From: Flavobacteriaceae bacterium
GTDB lineage: Bacteria > Bacteroidota > Bacteroidia > Flavobacteriales > Flavobacteriaceae
Length of the DNA stretch: 34,395 bases
Assembly: GCA_029246125.1 (NCBI GenBank)
Contig: JAQWNZ010000013.1
Coordinates: 1-34,395, forward strand
Direction of reading: 5' to 3'
Shown: in pieces, positions 1 through 6,667 of the stretch
How positions within the stretch are numbered: the stretch's first letter is position 1
Layout of the letters: the number at the start of each line of letters is the position of its first letter
The notes under the pieces: generated by a model
Seen by the model: only the letters and a program-made list of their open reading frames with translations
Told to the model about the DNA's origin: nothing
Databases searched by the model: none
Position numbers and translations under genes: made by a program

Positions 1-1262
1 TTATTAGTCAGATATTGTATTAATGGATTAAATCCCATTCGAGACTGTCCTCCTGGACCTCCATGAATCCAAACTAATGCAGGTACTTTATTCTTTTTAG
101 ACGCACTTAGTGGTTTGTAATAAATAGCTGGAATTTCAAGCCCGTCAAAAGACTTATATCTTATTACCTCAGCACTGACTAAACTTTTTGAGTCGATCTT
201 AGGATTTAAACTATTAGTTATTTTCTTTAAATTTTCAGCTTCAATATCGTAAACAAAAAGATCACTTGGCATTTTAGATGAACCTACAGTGAGCCTTATT
301 TTTTGTTCACTTTCAGAAAAACTAACACTTGAAATATCCTCGTTATTGAAAGAGGGAAATTTTATTGGTAAATTGGAATCTACCTCAATAACTTTTACTG
401 AATTTTTTCCATCTTCATTTACACCAATAATTCTATATTTTTCGTTCTTACTTAAATAACTATACATAACATCCCACTCAGTCTCATATATGAGTGATGA
501 TTCCATTGATTCAATGTCATACTTGTTCAAATATGAAAACTCGTTATTAATGTCGGTTATGTATAAGAAACTCGTATTATCATTAGAAAATCCAGCACTT
601 GAATAGCTCCCTGTTAAACTTGAAATCTCAATTCTTTTATTTTCATTTATATCAAATAAGTAAAATTTATTTTCACTCGTTGTAATTGACTTTGATAACA
701 ATAAATATTTTTCATCGTTAGATATGTCAGATAAAGAAAAATTATCCTCGTTTTTATATATGATTTCTGGAATCCATTGACCAATTTTCATTTTATATAA
801 ATCAAAATATCTTGAATCTCTTTTATTTGACAAATAATAAAGAAATTGATTGTCATTTGACCATTTATAAAACACACTTTTTTCATTTTCACTTGGCGTT
901 AAATCAATAACTGTATCATCTTCTTTTTTAAGAAATAAATGATTTATCTCATTTCCTCCATTGTCAGCAGAGTAAATAAAATCATTGCTATTTGGAACAT
1001 AGGCTCTCACAAAAAATGATTCTTTATTTGATGCTGTAAGCTGATTTATTTTTCCTGTTTGAATATTAGCTTCATAAACATTAAATATTCCACTTTGATT
1101 ACTACTAAATATTATTTTTTCTTCATCTGTAGAAAAATAGCCTCCTGAAATCGAAACATTATCAAAAAAATCTTCAATCCCATATACCTTCAAATTAGGA
1201 TCTACATTTTGTTGACAACTCATAAACAGCAGACTAAACGCTATTTTAATAACTTTATTCAT
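1..1262 (-). CDS. S9 family peptidase lipoprotein (prolyl oligopeptidase/acylaminoacyl-peptidase type), C-terminus cut by the window
   Basis: The minus-strand frame opens with ATG at 1260-1262 and runs open to the window edge (about 420 residues visible). The N-terminus (MNKVIKIAFSLLFMSC) is a short lipoprotein signal with a cysteine at about residue 16, so an envelope lipoprotein is likely. Residues of about 30-360 form WD40/beta-propeller-like repeats with phrases such as SGIFNVY, DLFVYD and YFDLYKM, as in the N-terminal propeller of S9 peptidases. The start of the alpha/beta-hydrolase domain is visible, with WIHGGPGGQSRMGFNPLIQY, the oxyanion-loop region of the S9C group. The catalytic Ser, Asp and His lie beyond the window, so activity cannot be judged. 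The family cleaves short peptides, often at a penultimate or internal proline or at acylated N-termini. It follows the esterase gene on the same strand after a gap of about 250 bp that contains a conserved repeat. Confidence 0.85.
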   Translation of the reverse strand, partial: MNKVIKIAFSLLFMSCQQNVDPNLKVYGIEDFFDNVSISGGYFSTDEEKIIFSSNQSGIFNVYEANIQTGKINQLTASNKESFFVRAYVPNSNDFIYSADNGGNEINHLFLKKEDDTVIDLTPSENEKSVFYKWSNDNQFLYYLSNKRDSRYFDLYKMKIGQWIPEIIYKNEDNFSLSDISNDEKYLLLSKSITTSENKFYLFDINENKRIEISSLTGSYSSAGFSNDNTSFLYITDINNEFSYLNKYDIESMESSLIYETEWDVMYSYLSKNEKYRIIGVNEDGKNSVKVIEVDSNLPIKFPSFNNEDISSVSFSESEQKIRLTVGSSKMPSDLFVYDIEAENLKKITNSLNPKIDSKSLVSAEVIRYKSFDGLEIPAIYYKPLSASKKNKVPALVWIHGGPGGQSRMGFNPLIQYLTN

Positions 1263-1277
1263 AATTACTCATTTTGC

Positions 1278-1285
1278 TAAATTTA
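1278..1285 (-). promoter_or_regulatory. Possible -7 box for the S9 peptidase gene
   Basis: TAAATTTA differs from the Bacteroidota -7 box TAnnTTTG at the last base. It lies 15 nt before the ATG and 19 nt after a TTTG on the same strand, the spacing expected for a -33 box. The box sequence is palindromic and AT-only, so chance is a real alternative. Confidence 0.3.
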
Positions 1286-1295
1286 ATGATGTTTA

Positions 1296-1392
1296 ATTAC
1301 ATACCAAATCCCATCCCCCTGTTTCTATAAAAAAACAGTTTTCTAAAACCCATGCTCCTGTGTTTGGGTTGGAGCGGAAGAAAAGATTTAGC
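1296..1392 (-). repeat. Diverged intergenic repeat, copy A (upstream of the S9 peptidase)
   Basis: Read on the minus strand this segment aligns nearly without gaps to copy B at 3312-3411. Shared blocks are CCAAAC, ATGGGTT, AAAC-GTTTTT-TAT-GAAAC, GGATGG-ATTT and TATGTAAT. Two potential hairpins are seen: 1347-1352 pairs with 1365-1370 (6 bp, 12-nt loop) and 1319-1324 pairs with 1333-1338 (6 bp, 8-nt loop). The conserved block ends in a possible -33/-7 promoter pair: TTTG, 19 nt, then TAAATTTA at 1278-1285, one mismatch from TAnnTTTG and 15 nt before the ATG. The copy could therefore be an upstream DNA control element rather than a transcribed leader. Function unknown. Confidence 0.6.
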
Positions 1393-1484
1393 TACCAGGC
1401 AGATAATTTGCATCTACACATGCGGAAGTACTTATAAATTTTTTAGAATTTTCAGTGAAATCATCTGACTATTAGCATGGGTTT
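1346..1484. repeat. 11-bp perfect inverted repeat (arms 1346-1356 and 1474-1484)
   Basis: AAACCCATGCT at 1346-1356 is the exact reverse complement of AGCATGGGTTT at 1474-1484, with 117 bp between. One arm lies inside repeat copy A and overlaps an arm of its first hairpin, so in RNA the two pairings would exclude each other. No U-tract follows, so it is not a simple terminator. Confidence 0.5.
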
Positions 1485-1515
1485 ACAAAGGATTAAGTGT
1501 TAATACCATTAGGGA

Positions 1516-2433
1516 CTAATTTAACTCTCGAATCCAGTTTAGAAGAATGTTGGGCCAATTTTCTAAAGAGCCTTTTCTTCTTGCTAATCCATAACCATGC
1601 CCACCTTTTGGATAAAGATGCATTTCAGCTGAAACATTATTTCTTAGAAGTGCTTTATAAAACAACAAGCTATTTTCTATTGGAACTGCTTCATCGTCAG
1701 CAGAATGAACTAAAAAAGTAGGAGGAGTATTTGAATTTACTTGAAGGTTATTAGAAAATTTATTTATAATGTCATCTGGGGCGTCTTTACCAATTAAATT
1801 ATTTTTCGACCCACCATGATAATATCTTTTGTCAAAAGTAATAACAGGATAAATAAGAGCCATAAAATCAGGACGTGCGCTTATATTTTCTAATGGATTA
1901 TTTGAATTAATAATTTCTTTTTCATTATAATGAGTACCAAGTGTGGAAGCCAAATGTCCCCCTGCTGAAAAACCCATTATTCCAATTTGGTTTGGGTTTA
2001 TATTCCACTTTTTAGCATTTGACCGGATCAAGCGAAGAGCTTGTTGTGCGTCTTGAAGCGGGGCCCACTTTGGATCAATAATTGAAGAAGAAATTGGTAA
2101 ACGATATTTAAGAACAAATGCAGCAATTCCTTTAGCGTTCAATAATTTTGCGAAGTCAGTCCCTTCCCAATCATAAGCTAAAACGCCATAGCCTCCACCA
2201 GGGCAAATCATGACAGCTTTACCTGTTCTTATACTTTTTGAGGGTAAATAGATTTCAATACTTGGGTTTTGAACATTTGTAATTCGAATAATATCTGTTT
2301 CAAAAACTTTTTCTTTTTCATCACTTTTCTTTTGATTTGGAATATGACCATCAGGCCATAATAGCAATTTTTTCTGACCTTGCATTTGAGAGAATACTAA
2401 TACTAGTAAAAATACTTTCATTAAGTAATTCAT
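1516..2433 (-). CDS. Secreted alpha/beta-hydrolase esterase (BD-FAE/acetyl-esterase-like)
   Basis: A 305-residue protein with an N-terminal signal peptide; MKVFLLVLVFSQMQGQ after a second Met at residue 5 is the more compact signal, so the start may be 2421. The hydrolase fold shows an oxyanion segment CPGGGYGVLAYDWEG (about 77-91), a nucleophile elbow GFSAGGH with Ser156, acid Asp247 in HSADDEAVP and His279 in GGHGYG, so the triad is complete. Close relatives are often annotated as acetyl xylan esterases or BD-FAE family hydrolases; the substrate cannot be read from sequence, and a carbohydrate acetyl group is an inference. It lies between the terminator at 2527-2558 and the S9 peptidase, on the same strand as both neighbouring secreted proteins. 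A near-consensus -7 box precedes it. Confidence 0.85.
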   Translation of the reverse strand: MNYLMKVFLLVLVFSQMQGQKKLLLWPDGHIPNQKKSDEKEKVFETDIIRITNVQNPSIEIYLPSKSIRTGKAVMICPGGGYGVLAYDWEGTDFAKLLNAKGIAAFVLKYRLPISSSIIDPKWAPLQDAQQALRLIRSNAKKWNINPNQIGIMGFSAGGHLASTLGTHYNEKEIINSNNPLENISARPDFMALIYPVITFDKRYYHGGSKNNLIGKDAPDDIINKFSNNLQVNSNTPPTFLVHSADDEAVPIENSLLFYKALLRNNVSAEMHLYPKGGHGYGLARRKGSLENWPNILLNWIRELN

Positions 2434-2450
2434 GCTTATAATATTTTCAC

Positions 2451-2458
2451 TAAAGATA
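2451..2458 (-). promoter_or_regulatory. Possible -7 box for the esterase gene
   Basis: On the minus strand the segment reads TATCTTTA, one mismatch from TAnnTTTG, and ends 17 nt before the ATG at 2433. That spacing is the same as for the exact matches before prs and nadK. No clear -33 box was identified. Confidence 0.35.
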
Positions 2459-2526
2459 AATTTTAATCTTTAATCATTCGAAATGTCCTAAATCTAAATG
2501 ATCTTTGGATTGTATCATTGATGTAA

Positions 2527-2558
2527 AAGAAAAACCCTCTCAGAAAAAACTAAGAGGG
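2527..2558 (-). terminator. Rho-independent terminator of the unknown secreted protein gene
   Basis: On the minus strand CCCTCTTAG pairs with CTGAGAGGG (9 bp with one G-U pair; arms 2550-2558 and 2535-2543) around a loop of six T, followed by TTTTTCTTTT. It lies about 30 bp after the stop codon at 2590 and separates this gene from the esterase. Confidence 0.88.
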
Positions 2559-2589
2559 CGTTTAAGTAGCCTAATTTTATTAGATGAAT

Positions 2590-3267
2590 TTAAAATCTTT
2601 TTGCTGTTGTAACTTGATAAGTCTGTATGTAATCAACCTTACCCCTTGAAGCAGTATAATCCCTAAATGCCTTTGTTTTTTGAATTTTACGTAAAGTTAA
2701 TTGGACATCATTTTCGTCTTTTCCATAAATAATTAATCCATGAGAAGCTCCAGGTGTTCCACCTAGTTCATAACTCACTAGACCCATACTTCTACCATCA
2801 AGAATTTCTTCTGCAGCTTTTACATTTTTATCCCATGCTGACTTAAATTTTGATGGCTCATGAACTCTAACATCATAAACTCTCGCTGTTGGATATTTTT
2901 CCCAATCTCCTCCTTGTGTAAAACTCAAGATAGATCCAGACGAACTATCAGGAGTGTTTGGATATGTAAGATCATTCATTTTTTCACTCCACAACTCCCA
3001 TTTCTCTTCACTCCATTGATTTTCAGTTCCCCAATTTGATGGATCTCCATAGACAACAATCCTATGTGTAACACCATTCTTGTAACCTACCCCTTGAAGC
3101 ATTATACCTCCTGATTTCCATTTATTACCTTCTGAGAAATCTGAAAAAAGTTTTAAAACGTTTGCGGCTTGTCCCCTTTTTACATTCAAGTTGTAATATC
3201 TAACAGAGTTTTGAGCACTTACGCTTAATGCAAATAAAAACATTAAATTATATATGATTTTTTTCAT
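2590..3267 (-). CDS. Secreted protein of unknown function, two similar halves (possible duplicated alpha+beta barrel)
   Basis: 225 residues from the ATG at 3265-3267. MKKIIYNLMFLFALSVSAQ is a clear Sec signal peptide, so this start is preferred over an in-frame ATG at 3432 whose 55 extra residues would precede the signal. After the signal the protein looks like two halves. One runs from about residue 22 (RYYNLNVKRGQAANVLKLF, then GGIMLQGVGY and THRIVVYGD). The other runs from about 130 (ARVYDVRVHEPSKFKSAWD, then MGLVSYELGG and SHGLIIYGKD, ending VDYIQTYQV). The strand-helix-strand-strand order resembles dimeric alpha-beta barrel proteins, but no family was recognised with certainty. No enzyme motif and no lipobox were seen. 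The gene ends at a strong terminator and begins downstream of repeat copy B and tRNA-Leu. Confidence 0.8.
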   Translation of the reverse strand: MKKIIYNLMFLFALSVSAQNSVRYYNLNVKRGQAANVLKLFSDFSEGNKWKSGGIMLQGVGYKNGVTHRIVVYGDPSNWGTENQWSEEKWELWSEKMNDLTYPNTPDSSSGSILSFTQGGDWEKYPTARVYDVRVHEPSKFKSAWDKNVKAAEEILDGRSMGLVSYELGGTPGASHGLIIYGKDENDVQLTLRKIQKTKAFRDYTASRGKVDYIQTYQVTTAKRF

Positions 3268-3295
3268 TTTATTTGATTTATGGTTAATAATACTT

Positions 3296-3303
3296 CTAAT
3301 ATA
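3296..3303 (-). promoter_or_regulatory. Possible -7 box for the unknown secreted protein gene
   Basis: TATATTAG on the minus strand is one mismatch from TAnnTTTG. It stands 19 nt after the TTTT that occupies the place of the TTTG in copy A, and 28 nt before the ATG. The parallel with copy A is the main reason to list it. Confidence 0.25.
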
Positions 3304-3311
3304 CAGAGATT

Positions 3312-3411
3312 GGATTACATATAAAATTCCATCCGTGAGTTTCAATAGAAAAACCGTTTCCTGTAACCCATCTCCCTTAGTTTGGATTAATTCTGGATAG
3401 AAACTTTTGGC
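3312..3411 (-). repeat. Diverged intergenic repeat, copy B (upstream of the unknown secreted protein)
   Basis: This is the second copy of the element seen at 1296-1392, in the same orientation relative to the gene it precedes. Its two potential hairpins match copy A in place and loop length: 3365-3370 with 3383-3388 (12-nt loop) and 3338-3342 with 3351-3355 (8-nt loop). Two paired positions differ between copies while staying pairable: C-G becomes U-G in the first stem, and U-A becomes G-U in the second. The two copies also keep a similar reading frame (NPN, G-WV, N-F-IET-GW, CN), but copy B has a stop within it, so a coding remnant is possible but less likely. Confidence 0.6.
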
Positions 3412-3515
3412 TTTTAAATGGTCATAAAACACATTAATTTGTTTCCAATATGTTGCAATATAGAGAGAAAAATATTCCTATCTTATTGTAAAACAATTAC
3501 TTATGTATTTAAAAG

Positions 3516-3597
3516 TACCTCGGGTGGGAATCGAACCCACACTCTCGAAAGAACTGGATTTTGAATCCAGCGCGTCTACCAGTTCCGCCACCGAGGC
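3516..3597 (-). tRNA. tRNA-Leu (anticodon CAA)
   Basis: 82 nt on the minus strand. The acceptor stem is GCCTCGG with CCGAGGT and discriminator A; the first pair is G-U. The anticodon stem-loop is CTGGA-TTCAAAA-TCCAG, giving anticodon CAA, which reads UUG. A long variable arm (TTCTTTCGAGAG) marks a class II tRNA, as expected for leucine, and the T-arm holds GGTTCGATTCC. The 3' CCA is not encoded. The gene stands alone between the unknown secreted protein and the divergent prs gene. Confidence 0.95.
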
Positions 3598-3689
3598 AGG
3601 TGAAAGATTTTAAATTAGGCCATAAAAATAATAAAATATTTAACCCTTCAATTTAAATTGATCAATAAGGTTAAGCGTTAATTTATTTT

Positions 3690-3697
3690 TACATTTG
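3690..3697 (+). promoter_or_regulatory. -7 box for prs (TAnnTTTG)
   Basis: TACATTTG matches the Bacteroidota -7 consensus exactly and ends 17 nt before the prs ATG, which implies a very short 5' untranslated region. No well-spaced -33 TTG was found. Confidence 0.55.
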
Positions 3698-3714
3698 CTA
3701 AGACTTAATTTTCT

Positions 3715-4650
3715 ATGAAAACTCCCGCTAAAATTTTTGCTTGTACACAAACTAAGGAATTAACTAAAGCTATTGCCAATAAGTTTGGAATTGAAGCTGG
3801 AAAAGTTAACTTTTCACGCTATAGCGATGGTGAATTTCAACCTTCATTTGAAGAAACGGTCCGAGGGGCGCGACTATTTATTGTAGGCTCTACACATCCT
3901 TCATCTGAAAATCTTATGGAGATGCTCTTAATACTGGATGCCGCAAAACGTGCCTCAGCAAGACACATTACAGCTGTGATCCCATATTTTGGATGGGCTA
4001 GACAAGACCGAAAAGATAAGCCTAGAGTCCCTATTGGAGCTAAGCTCATTGCAAAACTTTTAGAATCTGCTGGAGCCACAAGAATTATTACTATGGATTT
4101 ACATGCAGATCAAATCCAAGGATTTTTTGAAAAACCGGTTGATCATCTCTATGCCTCAACAATTTTTTTACCCTACATAGTCAACTCACTTAAGTTATCA
4201 AACTTAACAATTGCTTCTCCTGATATGGGTGGCTCTAAACGTGCATATGCCTACTCAAAATTTCTTAGTAGCGACGTTGTTATATGTTACAAGCAGCGAG
4301 AAAAAGCCAATATTATATCTCACATGGAACTTATTGGAAACGTTGAAGGAAAAAATGTAATCCTAGTTGATGATATGGTAGATACTGCCGGTACACTTAC
4401 AAAAGCAGCTGATTTGATGAAGGAAAGAGGTGCCCTTTCTGTTAGAGCAATTTGTACTCATGCGTTGCTTTCTGGTGATGCCTATGATAAATTAGAAAAT
4501 TCTCAACTTGAAGAACTTATTGTTACTGATTCAATTCCACCAAAAGTTAGCCACCCTAAGGTAAAAGTGTTATCTTGCGCCTCATTATTTGCTGATGTTA
4601 TGAAAAATGTACATTTCAATCAGTCAATAAATTCAAAATTTATAATGTAA
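3715..4650 (+). CDS. prs: Ribose-phosphate pyrophosphokinase (PRPP synthetase)
   Basis: This 311-residue cytosolic enzyme transfers pyrophosphate from ATP to ribose 5-phosphate, giving PRPP for purine, pyrimidine, NAD, His and Trp synthesis. The class I features are all present: the N-terminal FxR-S-DGEF region (about 33-41), the ATP-binding loop [14 protein letters not shown] (91-104), the metal and ribose-5-phosphate motif [11 protein letters not shown] (128-138), the flexible-loop region with KRAYAYSK, and the PRPP-binding motif [10 protein letters not shown] (218-227). Length is normal. The start is set by conserved sequence directly after it and by the -7 box 17 nt upstream. rplY follows after 10 bp, so the two are probably cotranscribed. 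Confidence 0.97.
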   Translation: MKTPAKIFACTQTKELTKAIANKFGIEAGKVNFSRYSDGEFQPSFEETVRGARLFIVGSTHPSSENLMEMLLILDAAKRASARHITAVIPYFGWARQDRKDKPRVPIGAKLIAKLLESAGATRIITMDLHADQIQGFFEKPVDHLYASTIFLPYIVNSLKLSNLTIASPDMGGSKRAYAYSKFLSSDVVICYKQREKANIISHMELIGNVEGKNVILVDDMVDTAGTLTKAADLMKERGALSVRAICTHALLSGDAYDKLENSQLEELIVTDSIPPKVSHPKVKVLSCASLFADVMKNVHFNQSINSKFIM

Positions 4651-4660
4651 AATTAATTTA

Positions 4661-5311
4661 ATGAAATCGATTACTATTAAAGGATCTAAAAGAGAAAGCG
4701 TAGGCAAAGTAGCTACCAAAGCCTTACGTAATGCTGGAAATGTTCCCTGTGTATTATATGGTGGTGGAGAACCCCTTCACTTTTCTGCACCGGAACTTGA
4801 TTTCAGTAAACTTGTATATACACCAAATGCACATACAGTTGTTGTTGAATTTGAAGGTGGTGATGAAATTAACGCTATACTTCAAGATATTCAGTTTCAC
4901 CCTTTAAGCGACAAAATACTTCATGTAGACTTTTACCGTCTTTTTGACGATAAAGAAGTATCCATGGATATTCCTGTGAAAATTGAAGGTGCAGCTCCTG
5001 GGGTATTAACTGGTGGTGGTGTGTTAAGCCGTAATAAACGTAAATTGAGAATTAAAGCACTACCCAAAAATTTACCTGATTCTATCATTGCAAATATTTC
5101 AAATCTTGAATTGGGTAATAAACTTTATACTTCCGAATTGAAATCTGATAATTATATAATCCTTCACCCTGACAACACTGTAGTTTGTCAGGTACGTACA
5201 TCACGTGCTTCAATGGAATTAGAAACATCTGAAGGGACTGAGGAAGGAACTACCGAAGAAGGAGTAGATGGAAAATCAGAAGGAGAAGTAACTCCTGATA
5301 CTGAAAATTAA
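4661..5311 (+). CDS. rplY: 50S ribosomal protein L25/general stress protein Ctc
   Basis: This 216-residue long-form (TL5/CTC) L25 binds 5S rRNA in the large subunit. The N-terminal L25 domain (about 1-95) opens with [20 protein letters not shown], followed by VPCVLYGG and the HVDFYRL strand. A C-terminal beta domain (about 96-185) carries the usual VPVKIEG-APGVL-GGG pattern, here [17 protein letters not shown]. The last 25 or so residues are an acidic, low-complexity Glu/Gly/Thr tail, as is common in Bacteroidota. The gene lies 10 bp after prs and ends at a hairpin terminator at 5332-5367. Confidence 0.95.
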   Translation: MKSITIKGSKRESVGKVATKALRNAGNVPCVLYGGGEPLHFSAPELDFSKLVYTPNAHTVVVEFEGGDEINAILQDIQFHPLSDKILHVDFYRLFDDKEVSMDIPVKIEGAAPGVLTGGGVLSRNKRKLRIKALPKNLPDSIIANISNLELGNKLYTSELKSDNYIILHPDNTVVCQVRTSRASMELETSEGTEEGTTEEGVDGKSEGEVTPDTEN

Positions 5312-5331
5312 TCTATCCTTTCTATTATATT

Positions 5332-5367
5332 AAAAGCATGTGAATTCTCGCATGCTTTTTTTATTTT
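5332..5367 (+). terminator. Rho-independent terminator after rplY, just before pth
   Basis: AAAAGCATG (5332-5340) pairs with CATGCTTTT (5351-5359) around a 10-nt loop, followed by a T-rich run to 5367. It ends only 5 nt before the first possible pth start (5373). Translation starting at 5373 would then need readthrough or a promoter within the hairpin; a start at Met16 (5418) leaves more room. Confidence 0.75.
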
Positions 5368-5372
5368 AGTAA

Positions 5373-5984
5373 ATGTTTTCATTCAAAGGTTTTTTTAAAA
5401 AAGATCAATCACTTAATATGCACAAATTCTTAATTGTAGGTTTAGGAAACATTGGTCCAGAATATGAAAACACACGACATAACATTGGTTTTAAAATACT
5501 GGATAAGCTAGCTGAAATAAATAATTGTGTTTGGGAAATAAAAAAATTAGCTTCTTATAGTACCTTTAAAAAAAAGGGTAGGCATTTTGTAATGATAAAA
5601 CCGAGCACCTTCATGAATCGAAGTGGAAAAGCTGTTCGGCATTGGGCTCTTAAAGAAAGAATTCCTGTAGAAAATATTCTAATACTTACAGATGAATTAC
5701 ATCTCCCTTTTGGTACAATTCGAGTAAGGCCTAAAGGAAGCCCTGCGGGACATAATGGGCTTAAAGACATAGAAAAAGAACTAAATACTGCTAATTACGC
5801 CCGTCTTCGTTTTGGTATCGGTCATTAGGTTAAAGTATTTGATCCAGTTAAATTTGTACTAGATAATTGGGATAAAGAGGAATTAGAAAAGCTAACAGAA
5901 CGAATAAAGGTTTGCCTTGAAACAGTGGTAAGCTTCGGTCTTCAGGGGCTTCAAGACACCATGAGTAAATATAATGGTAAGTAG
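5373..5984 (+). pseudogene. pth: Peptidyl-tRNA hydrolase with one in-frame amber codon (5826-5828)
   Basis: Pth cleaves peptidyl-tRNA released from stalled ribosomes and is normally essential. Residues 1-151 hold the whole catalytic core: Asn26 (GLGNIG), His36 (NTRHNIG), [10 protein letters not shown] (77-86), Asp107 ([10 protein letters not shown]) and Asn128 (GHNGL). The frame then meets TAG at 5826-5828 after FGIGH and continues in the same frame with conserved C-terminal Pth sequence (FVLDNW, ERI, SFGLQGLQDTMSKYNGK) to a TAG at 5982-5984. The spacing from GIG to FVL is the same as in intact family members, so the stop replaces exactly one residue and no frameshift is present. The truncated product would lose the last 51 or so residues, which include helices that help form the peptidyl-tRNA channel. 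Possible causes are a sequencing or assembly error, a real nonsense mutation, or readthrough. The start may be 5373 (flavobacterial enzymes often have such a short lysine-rich extension) or Met16 at 5418. Confidence 0.85.
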
Positions 5985-5986
5985 CT

Positions 5987-6667
5987 TTATTCGGCTGTCT
6001 GAAAACTAAAAATTTGAGATTTAGAGGCATTATTTACCTTATCAAAAGTAACAACCTGCCAAAAGTATCTTGTCCCAGTGTCCAAATTTATTATGGTTTG
6101 CTCAACCCTTAATCCTTCTTTTTCTTTTATTAAATCATTCTTTGTTGTTCCAATATAAAAATCAAACCGATCAATATCCTGATCTAAATCGTGACCATTC
6201 CACAAAAAAGTAATAGTGCTAGAGGCATCAAGTGTTACTATTGATTCATTTTTAGGCTCCTGAAGTTCAGCTGGAAAGGGAAAATAAGTTTCTTCAGAAT
6301 TCCCTTCTAAATAAAATTGCCAAACCTGACTTTTACTTACTTCTGTTGAAATTAAAGAGGTTGAATTTACATACCAACGATAAGGTTTACCACTAGCAAG
6401 TATAAGAGATTCTGTAAGTAGGGATGTTTTTTTACTCAATTTGATATTGGTAAGTGAATTCTCAATAATCAACTCATAGCTATCAGTATTTAAAGCGTTT
6501 GTCCATTCAAATTTAACCTGACTTTCAAATTCATTTAAAACAATAGCTGTATTGCACTCATTTAAATTAGCGGGTGCGATAAGTGTTGGCGCCTCTGGAT
6601 CTGGAACTGGCTCTGGGCCACAACCCCAAAAAATCAATATCATTAATAAAAAAAAATTTACTTTCAT
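5987..6667 (-). CDS. Lipoprotein with two Fn3-like modules, coupled to the M12B protease gene
   Basis: 226 residues. The lipoprotein signal MKVNFFLLMILIFWGC ends in a lipobox-like cysteine at 16, followed by a Pro-rich linker (GPEPVPDPEAPTLIAP). Two beta-sandwich modules follow. The first (about 27-120) contains VKFEWTNALNTDSYELIIENS, PYRWYV and SQVWQFYLEG when read in pieces. The second (about 130-226) contains ITFLWNGHDLD, FDFYIGT, TRYFWQVVTFD and SQIFSFQT. The pattern (L-P-N...F-W...Y-L...Y-W-V...F-F) is the same as in one module of the protease encoded just upstream, with which it overlaps by ATGA. Co-translation and action at the same surface site are inferred. Its 3' end faces pth with only 2 bp between them. 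Confidence 0.75.
   Translation of the reverse strand: MKVNFFLLMILIFWGCGPEPVPDPEAPTLIAPANLNECNTAIVLNEFESQVKFEWTNALNTDSYELIIENSLTNIKLSKKTSLLTESLILASGKPYRWYVNSTSLISTEVSKSQVWQFYLEGNSEETYFPFPAELQEPKNESIVTLDASSTITFLWNGHDLDQDIDRFDFYIGTTKNDLIKEKEGLRVEQTIINLDTGTRYFWQVVTFDKVNNASKSQIFSFQTAE

Noticed and set aside
3268-3432. A 55-residue in-frame N-terminal extension of the unknown secreted protein
   Set aside because: It would place non-signal sequence before a clear signal peptide, it covers repeat copy B, and the matching frame in copy A has stop codons.
3485-3497. ATTGT/ACAAT hairpin after tRNA-Leu
   Set aside because: Only 5 AT-rich pairs and no U-tract on the minus strand.
5826-5828. Amber codon in pth read as pyrrolysine or a programmed recoding site
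   Set aside because: No pyl genes or recoding signal are visible in the window, and Pth has no known use of a recoded residue here; sequencing error or nonsense mutation is simpler.
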